Below, piece by piece: positions 52,052 to 61,034 of a stretch of DNA of 64,000 nucleotides; positions within the stretch are counted from its first letter, which is position 1, and the number at the start of each line of letters is the position of its first letter. The notes under the pieces are model-generated. The model worked only from the letters and a program-made list of their open reading frames with translations. It made no database searches and was not told where the DNA came from. The stretch is taken from NCBI RefSeq assembly GCF_000406165.1, contig NZ_CM001977.1, forward strand, positions 545,090 to 609,089, read 5' to 3'. Made by a program: the position numbers and the translations under genes. The stretch comes from Dickeya zeae NCPPB 2538. Lineage in GTDB: Bacteria; Pseudomonadota; Gammaproteobacteria; Enterobacterales; Enterobacteriaceae.

Positions 52052-52663
52052 ATGAAAGCGCTAACTACCAGACAACAGCAGGTTTATGATCTGATTCGCG
52101 ATCATATTTCACAAACCGGTATGCCGCCCACCCGGGCCGAAATTGCCAGTCAGTTGGGCTTCCGCTCGCCCAATGCAGCCGAAGAACACCTCAAGGCGCT
52201 CGCACGTAAAGGCGTCATTGAAATCGTGACGGGTGCTTCTCGCGGAATCCGCCTGTTGATGGAAGAAGAAGACCAAGGTCTGCCGTTAATTGGCCGTGTC
52301 GCTGCCGGTGAGCCGCTGCTGGCTCAGCAGCATATCGAATGTCACTATCAGGTCGATCCGGCCATGTTTAAACCCAGCGCTGATTTTCTGCTGCGGGTAA
52401 GTGGGATGTCGATGAAAGACATCGGTATTCTGGACGGCGACCTGCTGGCGGTGCATAAAACGCAGGATGTGCGTAACGGTCAGGTTGTAGTGGCGCGCAT
52501 TGAAGATGAAGTGACGGTCAAGCGGCTGAAAAAGCAGGGCAACATTGTGCAGTTGCTGGCAGAGAATAAAGAGTTTTCACCGATCGTTGTCGATTTGCGC
52601 GAGCAAAATTTCTCCATTGAAGGGTTGGCGGTGGGTGTTATCCGCAACAGCGACTGGAGCTGA
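52052..52663 (+). CDS. lexA: LexA repressor
   Basis: SOS-response repressor and self-cleaving protease of 203 residues. Seen: the winged helix-turn-helix (LTTRQQQVYDLIRDHISQTGMPPTRAEIASQLGFRSPNAAEEHL), the cleavage site Ala85-Gly86 in VAAGEP, catalytic Ser120 in VSGMSMKD and the catalytic Lys in VTVKRLKK (one residue longer than E. coli). RecA filaments trigger cleavage. Two LexA boxes upstream show autoregulation. The usual E. coli neighbour dinF is absent; the next gene is zur on the other strand. Confidence 0.98.
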   Translation: MKALTTRQQQVYDLIRDHISQTGMPPTRAEIASQLGFRSPNAAEEHLKALARKGVIEIVTGASRGIRLLMEEEDQGLPLIGRVAAGEPLLAQQHIECHYQVDPAMFKPSADFLLRVSGMSMKDIGILDGDLLAVHKTQDVRNGQVVVARIEDEVTVKRLKKQGNIVQLLAENKEFSPIVVDLREQNFSIEGLAVGVIRNSDWS

Positions 52664-52873
52664 CGCCCCTGTTCCAGTCCGCCCTTGATGGGTGATGCGC
52701 ATTACCCATACTGGTGTCCTGCGTGTCTGGATGGGCACCTTTATCCCCCAGTTTGATCTCCGGTTTACGTCAGGGATGGGCCGATGCGTTACATCGTAGC
52801 GTCAGGGAAGGGCGATGAATTCAGAAATGAGTTCAGAAGAAGCAATAACTTCAAGAGACATCAGGATAAAACA

Positions 52874-52894
52874 GTGTGAAGCAACGCTTCACAC
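52874..52894 (-). terminator. Terminator after zur
   Basis: Nine-base stem GTGTGAAGC/GCTTCACAC with a 3-base loop; on the minus strand TTTT follows after three bases. Confidence 0.65.
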
Positions 52895-52922
52895 TCGGCA
52901 CGGCGTGGTCGGTTTTCGCTGT

Positions 52923-53432
52923 TCAGCGTTTTTTCACGGGGATGCTGTGATCGTGATGGCAACTGTCCCGATGTTCGCAAGATTCAACCTGCTGGCATTC
53001 GCCACACAAACCATGTGCTTCCACCACGCTGTGGCGCAAGGCAAAACCTGCCTGTTTGGCTAACTGGTGCAGGGTTTCTTCCACCCCTTCCGTCTGGCGT
53101 TCTGTCACTTGCCCGCACCGATCGCAGATAAACAACGCCGACGTATGGCTATGCTCCTCAAAATGATGGCACAGCACATAACTGTTGGTGGATTCCACCT
53201 TATGGATAAAACCTTGTTCCAGCAGAAAATCCAGTGCGCGATAGACGGTGGGGGGCTTGGCCTGCGGTTCGGAAACACGGAGCAGATCCAGCAGATCATA
53301 CGCGCTGATCGCACCAGGCTGCAGGGCCATCAAACGCAACACCTCCTGACGTTGAGGCGTCAGACGTACATTGCGTTGCTGACAAAGCTGTTCAGCCTGG
53401 GCAACAAGTTTGTCCGGATTGGTTGAATCCAT
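52923..53432 (-). CDS. zur: Zinc uptake regulator Zur
   Basis: Fur-family zinc-sensing repressor of 169 residues. Seen: winged helix VRLTPQRQEVLRLMALQPGAISAYDLLDLLR and PPTVYRALDFLLEQGFIHKVES, then the dimer domain with the structural zinc site cysteines in ICDRCGQV and GLCGECQQVESC, and HHFEEHSHTS for the sensing site. The His-rich end (CEHRDSCHHDHS) is also a likely metal ligand. In zinc-replete cells it represses zinc importers such as znuABC. Zur-like palindromes lie upstream of the importer at 4707 in this same window. Confidence 0.96.
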   Translation of the reverse strand: MDSTNPDKLVAQAEQLCQQRNVRLTPQRQEVLRLMALQPGAISAYDLLDLLRVSEPQAKPPTVYRALDFLLEQGFIHKVESTNSYVLCHHFEEHSHTSALFICDRCGQVTERQTEGVEETLHQLAKQAGFALRHSVVEAHGLCGECQQVESCEHRDSCHHDHSIPVKKR

Positions 53433-53567
53433 TGCAGTAACCCTGAAACGAGTGTGAAATTATCCCGGCATAGTATCATGACTGGATAAAAACGCCGAGA
53501 TAGCGACATCGAGGTTACTTGGGTTGCTCTCGTTTTAGGATGACTCATCTGGTGAACCTGGCGGTAC

Positions 53568-54275
53568 TTAGACCACCAGGTCTATCAGTAATGCACGTGC
53601 GGCGGTTTCTGCCCGAATAATAATGCTCTTTTCCTGCTGAACAAACGCACCGTCGCCACAACGTAATACGCTCGGTATCGGCGCGCTATTCCCATTAATA
53701 TGCAGAGTGCCATAAATCGACTGCAGATAAGCCCGATTGCCGTTCAGTGTCAGGTGATGTTGTTCACCGGCGGCCAGATTCACATGGTGGATCCAGACCT
53801 GCTGACGCAGATGGAGGGCATTGGCCGATTCATCTGGCGATGCAATCAACTGATAAGGCTGCTGCTCTTCCACCTGCAACCGTTGCAGACATTGGTTCTC
53901 CCGTGTCGGACACGCGTCCAGCCACAGTTGTAGCCGGGTCAGCGGCGTCTCACTGCCAATATTGTGCTCGCTGTAGCTGATATTGGGTTGCGTGGCGAGC
54001 AACAAGGCCTCGCCAGCTTTGGCCCGGGTATGGTTGCCGTTGCTGTCACGATATTCTGCTTCACCCTGCAAGATGATATTCAGGATATCCACGCGAGGAT
54101 AGGAGCGTGGCTGAAAGGAGGCGCCGGGGGCCAGTACTTCCTGATTGAGCACCCGCAGCGAGGCAAAGCCCAGCAGATCAGGATCAAAGTAATGACCGAA
54201 AGAAAAGGTATAGCGCGCCTGCAACCAGCCATAGTCAGCCTTGCCGCATTGTTCTGCTGCTCTGCTAATGATCAT
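53568..54275 (-). CDS. yhaK: Pirin-like bicupin YhaK
   Basis: Cupin-fold redox-sensitive protein of 235 residues, close to E. coli YhaK along its length (ARYTFSFGHYFDPDLLGFASLRVLNQEVLAPGA). The pirin metal ligands are not obvious as a full His set, which agrees with reports that YhaK lacks quercetinase activity. Divergent from yhaJ, the LysR-type gene that in E. coli is its neighbour and probable regulator. Function is not settled; it reacts to oxidative or nitrosative stress in E. coli. Confidence 0.93.
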   Translation of the reverse strand: MIISRAAEQCGKADYGWLQARYTFSFGHYFDPDLLGFASLRVLNQEVLAPGASFQPRSYPRVDILNIILQGEAEYRDSNGNHTRAKAGEALLLATQPNISYSEHNIGSETPLTRLQLWLDACPTRENQCLQRLQVEEQQPYQLIASPDESANALHLRQQVWIHHVNLAAGEQHHLTLNGNRAYLQSIYGTLHINGNSAPIPSVLRCGDGAFVQQEKSIIIRAETAARALLIDLVV

Positions 54276-54384
54276 GGTATTCGACCCTGAGAATTATTGA
54301 TGAAGCGATAGTAATTGTCTGGACGATGGATTGTTAGCCAGTTAATCTGGTCGGTACGTTCAAAAATCCTGAATGAGTGAATAA

Positions 54385-55281
54385 ATGGCAAAGGAACGGG
54401 CACTAACACTAGAAGCCTTGAGAGTCATGGATGCTATCGATCGCCGGGGAAGTTTTGCCGCTGCGGCCGATGAGCTGGGGCGTGTACCTTCTGCCCTGAG
54501 TTATACCATGCAGAAACTGGAAGATGAGTTGGATGTCGTGTTGTTCGACCGTTCCGGGCATCGTACGAAGTTCACCAATGTCGGGCGTATGCTGCTGGAG
54601 CGTGGGCGCATCTTGCTGGAAGCTGCCGATAAGTTGACGACGGATGCCGAAGCCCTGGCACGTGGATGGGAAACCCATCTGACCATTGTGATGGAAGCAT
54701 TGGTGCCGACCGAGCGTTTTTTCCCTTTGCTGGATAAATTGTCGCTTAAAGCCAATACCCAGGTGTCATTATTGACGGAGGTGCTGGCAGGGGCATGGGA
54801 ACGGCTTGAGCAAGGACGGGCAGATATCGTTATCGCGCCGGACATGCACTTTCGCTCGTCTTCAGAAATCAACACCCGCAAGCTTTATTCCATGAAGAGC
54901 GTGTATGTGGCAAGCCCTGACCATCCGATTCACGATGAACCGGAGCCGTTATCGGAAGTGACGCGGGTTAAATATCGCGGTATCGCGATTGCCGATACCG
55001 CCCGCGAGCGCCCTGTATTAACGGTGCAATTGCTGGATAAGCAGCCGCGTTTGACCGTGAGTTCGATGGATGACAAGCGACGGGCGTTGCTGGCCGGACT
55101 GGGGGTGGCGACAATGCCCTATGAACGGGTGGCTCAGGATATTGCCGAGGGCAGGCTGCGAGTTGTCAGTCCGGAAAACATCATCGAAGTCCAAATCATC
55201 ATGGCATGGCGGCGTGATAGCATGGGCGAAGCCAAGGCGTGGTTTTTACGGGAAATTCCCCGCATATTTAACGCAAATTGA
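54385..55281 (+). CDS. yhaJ: LysR-type regulator YhaJ
   Basis: Transcription factor of 298 residues, nearly colinear with E. coli YhaJ: TLEALRVMDAIDRRGSFAAAADELGRVPSALSYTMQKLE (helix-turn-helix), then the effector domain with RADIVIAPDMHFRSSSEIN. E. coli YhaJ responds to aromatic compounds such as dinitrotoluene products and activates yqjF, which is also present here at 56451-56846. The divergent 109-bp gap with yhaK probably contains shared operators. A hairpin at 55291-55325 ends the gene. Confidence 0.94.
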   Translation: MAKERALTLEALRVMDAIDRRGSFAAAADELGRVPSALSYTMQKLEDELDVVLFDRSGHRTKFTNVGRMLLERGRILLEAADKLTTDAEALARGWETHLTIVMEALVPTERFFPLLDKLSLKANTQVSLLTEVLAGAWERLEQGRADIVIAPDMHFRSSSEINTRKLYSMKSVYVASPDHPIHDEPEPLSEVTRVKYRGIAIADTARERPVLTVQLLDKQPRLTVSSMDDKRRALLAGLGVATMPYERVAQDIAEGRLRVVSPENIIEVQIIMAWRRDSMGEAKAWFLREIPRIFNAN

Positions 55282-55290
55282 ATATGACAC

Positions 55291-55325
55291 AACACCGTCG
55301 CTGATGTTAATCACGCGACGGTGTT
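55291..55325. terminator. Hairpin between convergent yhaJ and yqjG
   Basis: Ten-base stem AACACCGTCG/CGACGGTGTT with a 15-base loop between convergent stop codons; no clear T run. Confidence 0.55.
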
Positions 55326-55361
55326 ACGCCATAAAGCCTGCTCGCAGCGGACAGTATGGGG

Positions 55362-56348
55362 TTACGGGTAACGCCTGTCCCGACCGTGTGGCGCATCCAG
55401 ATTCATCTCCGGCCCAACGGAAATAATACCGTGAGGGTTGATGGTGCCATGACTGCGGTAGTAATGGTGGCGGATATGCTCCAGATTGACCGTCTCAGCG
55501 ATCCCCGGTAGTTGATAGATGTCACGCAGGTAACCATACAGGTTGGGGTAATCGCTTATCCGGCGTTTGTCGCACTTGAAATGGGTATGGTAGACCGGAT
55601 CAAAGCGGATCAAGGTTGTCCACAACCGGATATCGGCCTCAGAGAGGTGTTCACCAGTCAGATAACGCTGCCTGTCGAGGAGTGTTTCCAGTCTCTCCAG
55701 TGCGCTAAATACCAAACCGACCGACTCGTCATAAGCCTGTTGCGTTGTGGCGAAACCCGCTTTATACACCCCATTGTTGACCTGATGGTAAATCCACTCG
55801 TTGAGCTCGTCTATCTGCCCGCGTAGCGCCAGCGGATAGTAATCACCCGGTACTGCCCCGCAACCGTCGAAGGCGCTGTTAAGCATACGAATGATATCTG
55901 CTGATTCATTGCTGACGATGGTGTGCTGCTGTGTATCCCATAATACAGGGACGGTAACACGCCCGCTGTAGTCAGCTTTCGCGTGCAGATAAAGCTGGTA
56001 CAGGAATTCGTGTTGATAAAGTGTGTCGCCGGTGGCCTGTGGAAAGTCAGTGCCAAAGGTCCAGCCTTGATCCAGCATCAGTGGGTGTACCACGGAAACG
56101 CCGATGTGTTGTTCCAGCCCTTTGAATTTTCGCATCAGCAAGGTGCGATGAGCCCACGGGCACGCCAGGGATACATACAGGTGATAGCGGCCCGTTTCTG
56201 CCTTAAATCCACCGCTGCCTGTGGGGCCGGGTTCACCATCGGCGGTAACCCAGTTGCGAAAAAATGTCTGCGGCCGTTTGAAATGCCCGCCGGATGACTG
56301 GGTTTCATACCAGGTATCGTGCCATACACCGTCAACCAACAATCCCAT
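55362..56348 (-). CDS. yqjG: Glutathionyl-hydroquinone reductase YqjG
   Basis: Xi-class glutathione transferase of 328 residues that reduces glutathionyl-hydroquinones to free hydroquinones in the cytoplasm. Seen: catalytic Cys63 in LACPWAHR, the glutathione-site VSNESADIIRM, and the C-terminal NPHGIISVGP and PHGRD. ATG 56348 is used because the E. coli homologue begins at the matching MG.L.DGVWHDTWY. It ends a run of yqj genes read in the same direction, directly after yqjF. Confidence 0.96.
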   Translation of the reverse strand: MGLLVDGVWHDTWYETQSSGGHFKRPQTFFRNWVTADGEPGPTGSGGFKAETGRYHLYVSLACPWAHRTLLMRKFKGLEQHIGVSVVHPLMLDQGWTFGTDFPQATGDTLYQHEFLYQLYLHAKADYSGRVTVPVLWDTQQHTIVSNESADIIRMLNSAFDGCGAVPGDYYPLALRGQIDELNEWIYHQVNNGVYKAGFATTQQAYDESVGLVFSALERLETLLDRQRYLTGEHLSEADIRLWTTLIRFDPVYHTHFKCDKRRISDYPNLYGYLRDIYQLPGIAETVNLEHIRHHYYRSHGTINPHGIISVGPEMNLDAPHGRDRRYP

Positions 56349-56450
56349 AACCGAGTCCTCCCAGAATGACGACAATGGCGGTCAACAGTATTCTGTCGAC
56401 CGCCATGAGATAATCAGGTGGTATTACTCCGCTGATAATTCAGACTGCTA

Positions 56451-56846
56451 TTACCATTTTTTGTTCAGCAGACGGTCGATACTGAATGCGCCCGGACCGC
56501 TAACAAACAGCAGGATGTAGCCGCCAGCGATAGACAGGTTTTTCATGAACATCAGCTGGTTAGCACCCTGAGCAAAATCAGTGTGGAAAATGAATGCGGT
56601 CAACAGGGTAAAAAGCGCGGTGATGATAGCAGTAGTGCGAGTCAGGAAACCGAACAGTACCGCCAGACCGCCACCCAGTTCCAGCAGGATGGTCAGCGGC
56701 AGCAGCGCACCCGGAACGCCCATTGCTTGCATATATTGCTGAGTTGCGGCGTAAGAGGCGCCCAGTTTGCCGTAACCGGCGACGATAAACAGAATGGGCA
56801 TCAGGATACGGGCAACAACCAGCAATGCATTTTCAAAATTTTTCAT
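56451..56846 (-). CDS. yqjF: DoxX-family membrane protein YqjF
   Basis: Inner-membrane protein of 131 residues with four hydrophobic helices and the DoxX pattern (ILMPILFIVAGYGKLG, LLELGGGLAVLFGFLTR, FMKNLSIAGGYILL). In E. coli its promoter is the well-known nitroaromatic-degradation-product sensor driven by YhaJ. Paired with the quinone reductase YqjG, it may take part in detoxifying aromatic or quinone compounds. The upstream 290 bp holds its promoter region and no other gene. Confidence 0.92.
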   Translation of the reverse strand: MKNFENALLVVARILMPILFIVAGYGKLGASYAATQQYMQAMGVPGALLPLTILLELGGGLAVLFGFLTRTTAIITALFTLLTAFIFHTDFAQGANQLMFMKNLSIAGGYILLFVSGPGAFSIDRLLNKKW

Positions 56847-57136
56847 CGATATCTCCAGTAGTGTGTTTGCGGCCGGAGCAAAATTGATAGGGGGCGCATC
56901 CGGCAGTAGCTTGTCTAAGTGTTTGTGTAACTGATGGAAGGAATACTAGAGGTGTAAACGTGCAGACACCAGCGAGTAAAATTGTTGTTTTTTGTCAGAA
57001 AAATTGACCATGTAGCGAGCTAACTGACAAAAATCGTGAGGGAAGGGCATAAGTCCTGTTGCATACAAAAATACGGATTTGGATGAAACGTGCGGCGTTT
57101 GATAGGCAAACGGTTGGCAACAGCGAGAAAACGAGC

Positions 57137-57430
57137 TTAACGACGCGGCGGCGGTAATATGGATCGAACGAGTTTTACTGTGCTCCAGACGGTGGCGACC
57201 CGACGCGCAAATCCGACCAGTCGTTGTGGATGGCGTATTCCCAGAATGGCGATGGCCGGTGGTATTAGCACCAGATAGCGACGAATTCGCGCCCATTTTT
57301 GCCAGCACTCATCGTAGGGTGCGGTCAGGTCCAGCCAGTGGTTTTTCTCGGCGGCCAGATCTAACCGCTGTTGCTGAATGCGGTGCAACAATTGCTGCTT
57401 TTCGGCAGCCAGGCGTTGCTGACGGTTCAT
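57137..57430 (-). CDS. yqjK: YqjK-like protein
   Basis: A 97-residue protein with a Gln/Arg-rich coiled N-terminal part (QQRLAAEKQQLLHRIQQQRLDLAAEKNHWLD) and one hydrophobic segment near 50-70 (YLVLIPPAIAILGI). It matches the YqjK family that travels with yqjD and yqjE. Its ATG overlaps the yqjE stop by 4 bp. Function unknown; presumably an inner-membrane stress-related protein. Confidence 0.88.
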   Translation of the reverse strand: MNRQQRLAAEKQQLLHRIQQQRLDLAAEKNHWLDLTAPYDECWQKWARIRRYLVLIPPAIAILGIRHPQRLVGFARRVATVWSTVKLVRSILPPPRR

Positions 57431-57825
57431 TTGGTTTCGTCCTCCAGCAGTGAACGGTCTGCCGCCAGTTCCTTACGGGTGTCGCGCAACAGCGTGGAGC
57501 GGCGCGCGCGTTTGAGCGTCCACACCACGCCGCATAAGGCCAGCCCGAACAAGGTGGCGGTAATCCAGCACAGTGCTGTCAGGCGCGACGCTGGGTCGAT
57601 ACTCAAGATGATCAGTACAATCAGGCTCATCAGCCCAAAGGCCGTAAACAGCAATGTCATGCCGACCATCAGCAACAGCTGAATCAGCAGGTTTTTTTCC
57701 TGTTCCAGCTCAATGACCGCCAGCCTGAGCCGCGTTTCCGCCATGCCAATCAGTAAGGCGAAAATGCGTTGTACCGTAGAAACGGCGGAACGGCCGGGGC
57801 CTTGACGTGGTGATTCTGTCGTCAT
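57427..57825 (-). CDS. yqjE: YqjE phage-holin-superfamily membrane protein
   Basis: A 132-residue inner-membrane protein with two adjacent hydrophobic helices (LLMVGMTLLFTAFGLMSLIVLIILS and LTALCWITATLFGLALCGVVW) between soluble ends, as in the YqjE (Phage_holin_3_6) family. Its start is 3 bp from the yqjD stop, so it is co-translated. Function not established; in E. coli the yqjDE-K set is induced in stationary phase. Confidence 0.9.
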   Translation of the reverse strand: MTTESPRQGPGRSAVSTVQRIFALLIGMAETRLRLAVIELEQEKNLLIQLLLMVGMTLLFTAFGLMSLIVLIILSIDPASRLTALCWITATLFGLALCGVVWTLKRARRSTLLRDTRKELAADRSLLEDETK

Positions 57826-57828
57826 AGA

Positions 57829-58134
57829 TTAGCGGCGTGCCAGCAACAGGCCCAGCACGACACCCACGGCAGCACCGATGCCTACCCCGGTCCAGGGGTT
57901 TTTATGCACAAACTCATCGGCACACTGTGTGGCTTCACGGGCTTGTGCGGTAATACGATCCCCGGTGTCGTTCAGGCGCTCGCGTGATTCTTTCAGCACG
58001 GTTTCTGCTTTGTCGCGCAGTTTTTCCAGTTCGGCTTTGGACTTATCGCCAGAGGAACGTAACACCTCTTCCAGAGTATCTCCCAAAGAGCGCAGTTCCG
58101 CCCGCAACTGTTCGGTATCGGATTCTTGTGCCAT
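57829..58134 (-). CDS. yqjD: YqjD/ElaB-family ribosome-anchoring protein
   Basis: A 101-residue protein: a long charged coiled N-terminal part (LRAELRSLGDTLEEVLRSSGDKSKAELEKLRDKAETVLKESRERL) and a C-terminal membrane helix VGIGAAVGVVLGLLLARR. E. coli YqjD binds 70S/100S ribosomes and tethers them to the inner membrane in stationary phase. First gene of the yqjDEK unit. The E. coli neighbour yqjC is absent. Confidence 0.93.
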   Translation of the reverse strand: MAQESDTEQLRAELRSLGDTLEEVLRSSGDKSKAELEKLRDKAETVLKESRERLNDTGDRITAQAREATQCADEFVHKNPWTGVGIGAAVGVVLGLLLARR

Positions 58135-58408
58135 ATGAATACTCCTTTAGTTGATGAATCATAGTGTTAACTAATCGTCGTGTTAACTATAGTGCAGATT
58201 TTCATCTTTGTTAGCGCAATGACGACGGATAATTCTGATAACCCGCAACAGGGCGGTGTTGAATGCCAGGAAAAACAAAGAGGAAAGAGCGGGGAGCCAT
58301 TGAACAGCAAAATGGAAAGCGAAAGGGATCAAAAATGAAAGAGATGAAAGGTGAAAGGGATGAAAAGTGAAAGAAAAGCAAACCAGTTCAGACGATTAAC
58401 GGGAGGCG
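58135..58408. other. yqjD promoter region with purine-rich repeats
   Basis: No gene seen. About 58308-58378 is nearly all purine on the plus strand, built from imperfect copies of GAAAGGGATGAAA. Confidence 0.55.
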
Positions 58409-58762
58409 TCAGCTTCTGGCAACCAGTGTCGTGCCATGGGTACGCTGGGCGATGACGACGGTATTCGGCAGTGCGATGCTCAGTATTTCTTTGGCCGCAC
58501 CGCTTTGTTCCGGTGAAGACAGCCGCACAATAATGCTGTTGTTTTCCGGGGTAATGCTTTTGATAGCGATACCCCGTTCATTAAGGCGTTGGTAGATGTA
58601 GAAACCATCCGGCAATGTTACGCCCTGATGTAGCGGGGTAATGTGCAGCATCACTTCGTCCGGCAGGCGCGGTGACGACATAGACAACAGCAATGCCAGC
58701 AGTGGAAACAGCAGCAACACTGGACGCCAGATGAAGGGCTTCCTAAGCCCAGAGAAGTTCAT
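58409..58762 (-). CDS. mzrA: EnvZ modulator MzrA
   Basis: Small single-pass inner-membrane protein of 117 residues: one N-terminal helix (WRPVLLLFPLLALLLSM) and a periplasmic domain with PDEVMLHITPLHQGVTLPDGFYIYQRLNERGIAIKSITP. In E. coli MzrA binds EnvZ and links the Cpx envelope-stress pathway to EnvZ/OmpR. Immediately downstream of yqjA, with which it is coexpressed. An in-frame TTG touches the yqjA stop, but ATG 58762 is the likelier start. Confidence 0.92.
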   Translation of the reverse strand: MNFSGLRKPFIWRPVLLLFPLLALLLSMSSPRLPDEVMLHITPLHQGVTLPDGFYIYQRLNERGIAIKSITPENNSIIVRLSSPEQSGAAKEILSIALPNTVVIAQRTHGTTLVARS

Positions 58763-58765
58763 CAA

Positions 58766-59440
58766 TCAATTCCTTTTTTCACGTGACATCATGCGTTTTT
58801 TACGCCAGAGCACCAGTATCGAGCCAGCCAACCCGACGCACAGTAAAACCAGCGGCAGCAGCATCAGACAGGACATCAACAGGTCTTCGTATTTGCGGAA
58901 TAACGGTGTGTTGCCTAGTGCAAAACCGAGAGAAACCAAACTGGTGACCCACAAAAAGCCGCTCATCCAGTTAAAAAACTGAAAGCGGACATTGTTCAGC
59001 CCGGATAACCCGGCAATGGTCGGCAACAGGGTTCGCACAAAAGCCAGAAAGCGACCCATCAACAGGGCTGATAACCCATGACGATGGAATAACTGGTGAG
59101 CACGCTGGTGATAGTGTGCCGGAAGATGCGATAGCCATCCCTGAACGACGTGCGTATTTCCAAGCCATTTCCCTTGCAGGTAACTGACCCAGCAGCCAAG
59201 GCTGGCGGCGACGGTTAGCAAGGCGATGGTAAACGGGTAGCTCATGGTGCCTTTGGCGATCAGCACCCCGACCAGAAACAGCAGGCTGTCACCCGGCAGG
59301 AAGGCGGCTGGCAGTAGACCATTTTCCAGAAATAGAATCAGAAACAACAGCAGATAAATCCTCCAGACGAATTTGGGGTCGGCCAGAACAGTGAAATCCT
59401 GATGCCAGAGCGCATACAAAAGTTCTTTCATTATATCCAT
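58766..59440 (-). CDS. yqjA: DedA-family membrane protein YqjA
   Basis: Inner-membrane protein of 224 residues. Seen: the DedA/SNARE-associated motif FLENGLLPAAFLPGDSLLFLVG with its Glu and Asp, and FVRTLLPTIAGLSGLNNVRFQFFNW. E. coli YqjA with YghB supports proton-motive-force homeostasis, drug and pH resistance and cell division; recent work places the family as lipid scramblases or flippases. Followed without gap by mzrA, the known operon partner. Confidence 0.94.
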   Translation of the reverse strand: MDIMKELLYALWHQDFTVLADPKFVWRIYLLLFLILFLENGLLPAAFLPGDSLLFLVGVLIAKGTMSYPFTIALLTVAASLGCWVSYLQGKWLGNTHVVQGWLSHLPAHYHQRAHQLFHRHGLSALLMGRFLAFVRTLLPTIAGLSGLNNVRFQFFNWMSGFLWVTSLVSLGFALGNTPLFRKYEDLLMSCLMLLPLVLLCVGLAGSILVLWRKKRMMSREKRN

Positions 59441-59895
59441 CTGGTGTTCCTGTACTGCGGCGTTGGAGAAACCACGCTGGGAACCTGCGGCCAGTCAACA
59501 CCAGCCTGACAAGTCAGGTACGCAGAGCGGTCATGACTGAACATCGGTTGCGTATTCCTTCACATGTCGTCCTGTGCTTTCCTGCCAGCGATTTGCGCAC
59601 CGGGCATACTTATTTCTTTATCCGTGTATTTTTCACGCCCGGTATTATTCCTTTCCGTTTTTTGCCGGTCAGGTCGTTCTGCCAGTCATTAAACGTAAAA
59701 AAAGTGTCCTAACTGTAACAAAAGCCATGCAGGCGAGATAGGAAAATATCACGTTCTGAAAACGTATAACGAGGTGTCTAGCGGGAAAATCGTGTGATTG
59801 CCGTCATATTTTACACTTGCTGACAGAACTCGACGTTGGATGACTTTTTTTGCCCCCGAAGGGTGGGGGCAATAGGCGCTAACGGGTGAGAAAAT
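59441..59895. other. yqjA promoter region and exuR 3' flank
   Basis: No gene seen. A strong hairpin TTGCCCCC/GGGGGCAA (59850-59872) lies 24 bp after exuR, but its T run is on the wrong side for exuR, so termination there is uncertain. Confidence 0.5.
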
Positions 59896-60675
59896 TCAGG
59901 ATTTGCCGCTGGTGATATGGTCGAGGTGGACAACCGGATTTTCGGCAAACATATAGCGGTCGACGTTAAATTCAAAATCGTCGGTAGTGGCACGAAACAG
60001 CATCTGTTTGGTGTTTTCCAGGTGCTGCCACATTGCCAGCTTAGCTGCGTAAGGATCTTTACGGATCAACGCCTTGAGGATCTGGTCATGATCTTCGCAC
60101 CAGCTTTCAATCGACTTGTCGTCAATGTGTTCGTGCAGTTTGCGCCAGTATGGGTTGTGAATGCGCTGGCTCCACATTTTTTCTACGATCGTCGCCATGG
60201 CTGAGTTCTGCGTTGCCAGTGCCACTTGCACATGGAACTTCAGATCCCACTCTGAGTCGCGAAAACGATCTTCCTGACGGGCATTCTCCTGAATTTCCAT
60301 CAGTTGGATAATGTCCTGACGAGTCACCTGGGTGGCGGCGAATTCCGCAATATTGCTCTCTATCAGCTGACGAGCCTGTAACAGTTCAAATGGCCCAGCG
60401 GTGAGAAAATCGGCATCGCTGCCGTTAGCGGCCAACAGGTGGCGCTGTTGATTCGAGATCACGTGAATACCGGAACCTTTACGGACTTCCACGTAACCTT
60501 CCACTTCCAGCATGATGATCGCTTCGCGTACCACAGTACGGCTGACATTCATCTCTTCGGAAATATTGCGCTCGGCCGGTAGCTTGTCACCTACCGGATA
60601 CACGCCGTTTTCAATGCGTTGTTTCAATTCTGCGGCCAGTTGCTGGTAAAGCCGCCTGGATTCTGTCAGTGCCAT
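59896..60675 (-). CDS. exuR: Hexuronate regulon repressor ExuR
   Basis: GntR/FadR-type repressor of 259 residues. Seen: winged helix RLYQQLAAELKQRIENGVYPVGDKLPAERNISEEMNVSRTVVREAIIMLEVEGYVEVRKGSG and an FCD ligand domain with metal-type residues (EWDLKFHVQVALAT, EDHDQILKALIRKD). In E. coli and Dickeya it represses exuT and the uxa genes and is released by galacturonate or glucuronate. Candidate operators are at 60902-60914 and 62604-62620. Neighbours exuT and uxaC are its classical targets. Confidence 0.96.
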   Translation of the reverse strand: MALTESRRLYQQLAAELKQRIENGVYPVGDKLPAERNISEEMNVSRTVVREAIIMLEVEGYVEVRKGSGIHVISNQQRHLLAANGSDADFLTAGPFELLQARQLIESNIAEFAATQVTRQDIIQLMEIQENARQEDRFRDSEWDLKFHVQVALATQNSAMATIVEKMWSQRIHNPYWRKLHEHIDDKSIESWCEDHDQILKALIRKDPYAAKLAMWQHLENTKQMLFRATTDDFEFNVDRYMFAENPVVHLDHITSGKS

Positions 60676-61034
60676 GATGCCTGCTCTTAAGATAGATGAC
60701 GCTCCATGAGGTAAGCTGCGTCACTGCGTCTATCCCGTTATGGTGTGTCGTTAATATCCCCGTCATGTTTCCCGTTGCAGGTGTACTGGCTTTCTGGTCC
60801 TGCCCGGTAGGCCGCTTTACATTTATTGCCAGCTTTCATACGCGGGCTGGTTGTCCTGCAACTCGAATGACCTGGGGTATATAGAATGATAATCAGAATA
60901 GATTTGTTATACCACCCACAATAGATGGCGACCAATGCCCATGTCACAGTTAGCGGCCAGGGTTCGCCCAGAAGAAAGGATTCATCCGGTACCCTATGAT
61001 ACCGGATGAACGACGTGAGGCAGAAATTTCTCTG
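60676..61034. other. exuR-exuT interval with repeat relic and possible operator
   Basis: No gene seen. 60851-60883 matches the right end of the palindromic element at 2815-2846 at about 26 of 33 positions. ATTTGTTATACCA at 60902-60914 resembles an ExuR half palindrome. A hairpin TTCATCCGGTA/TACCGGATGAA (60981-61010) serves as the exuT terminator on the minus strand. Confidence 0.6.

Noticed and set aside
59850..59872. Intrinsic terminator of exuR
   Set aside because: The hairpin is strong, but the T run lies on the upstream side for the exuR strand, so it lacks the needed U tail.
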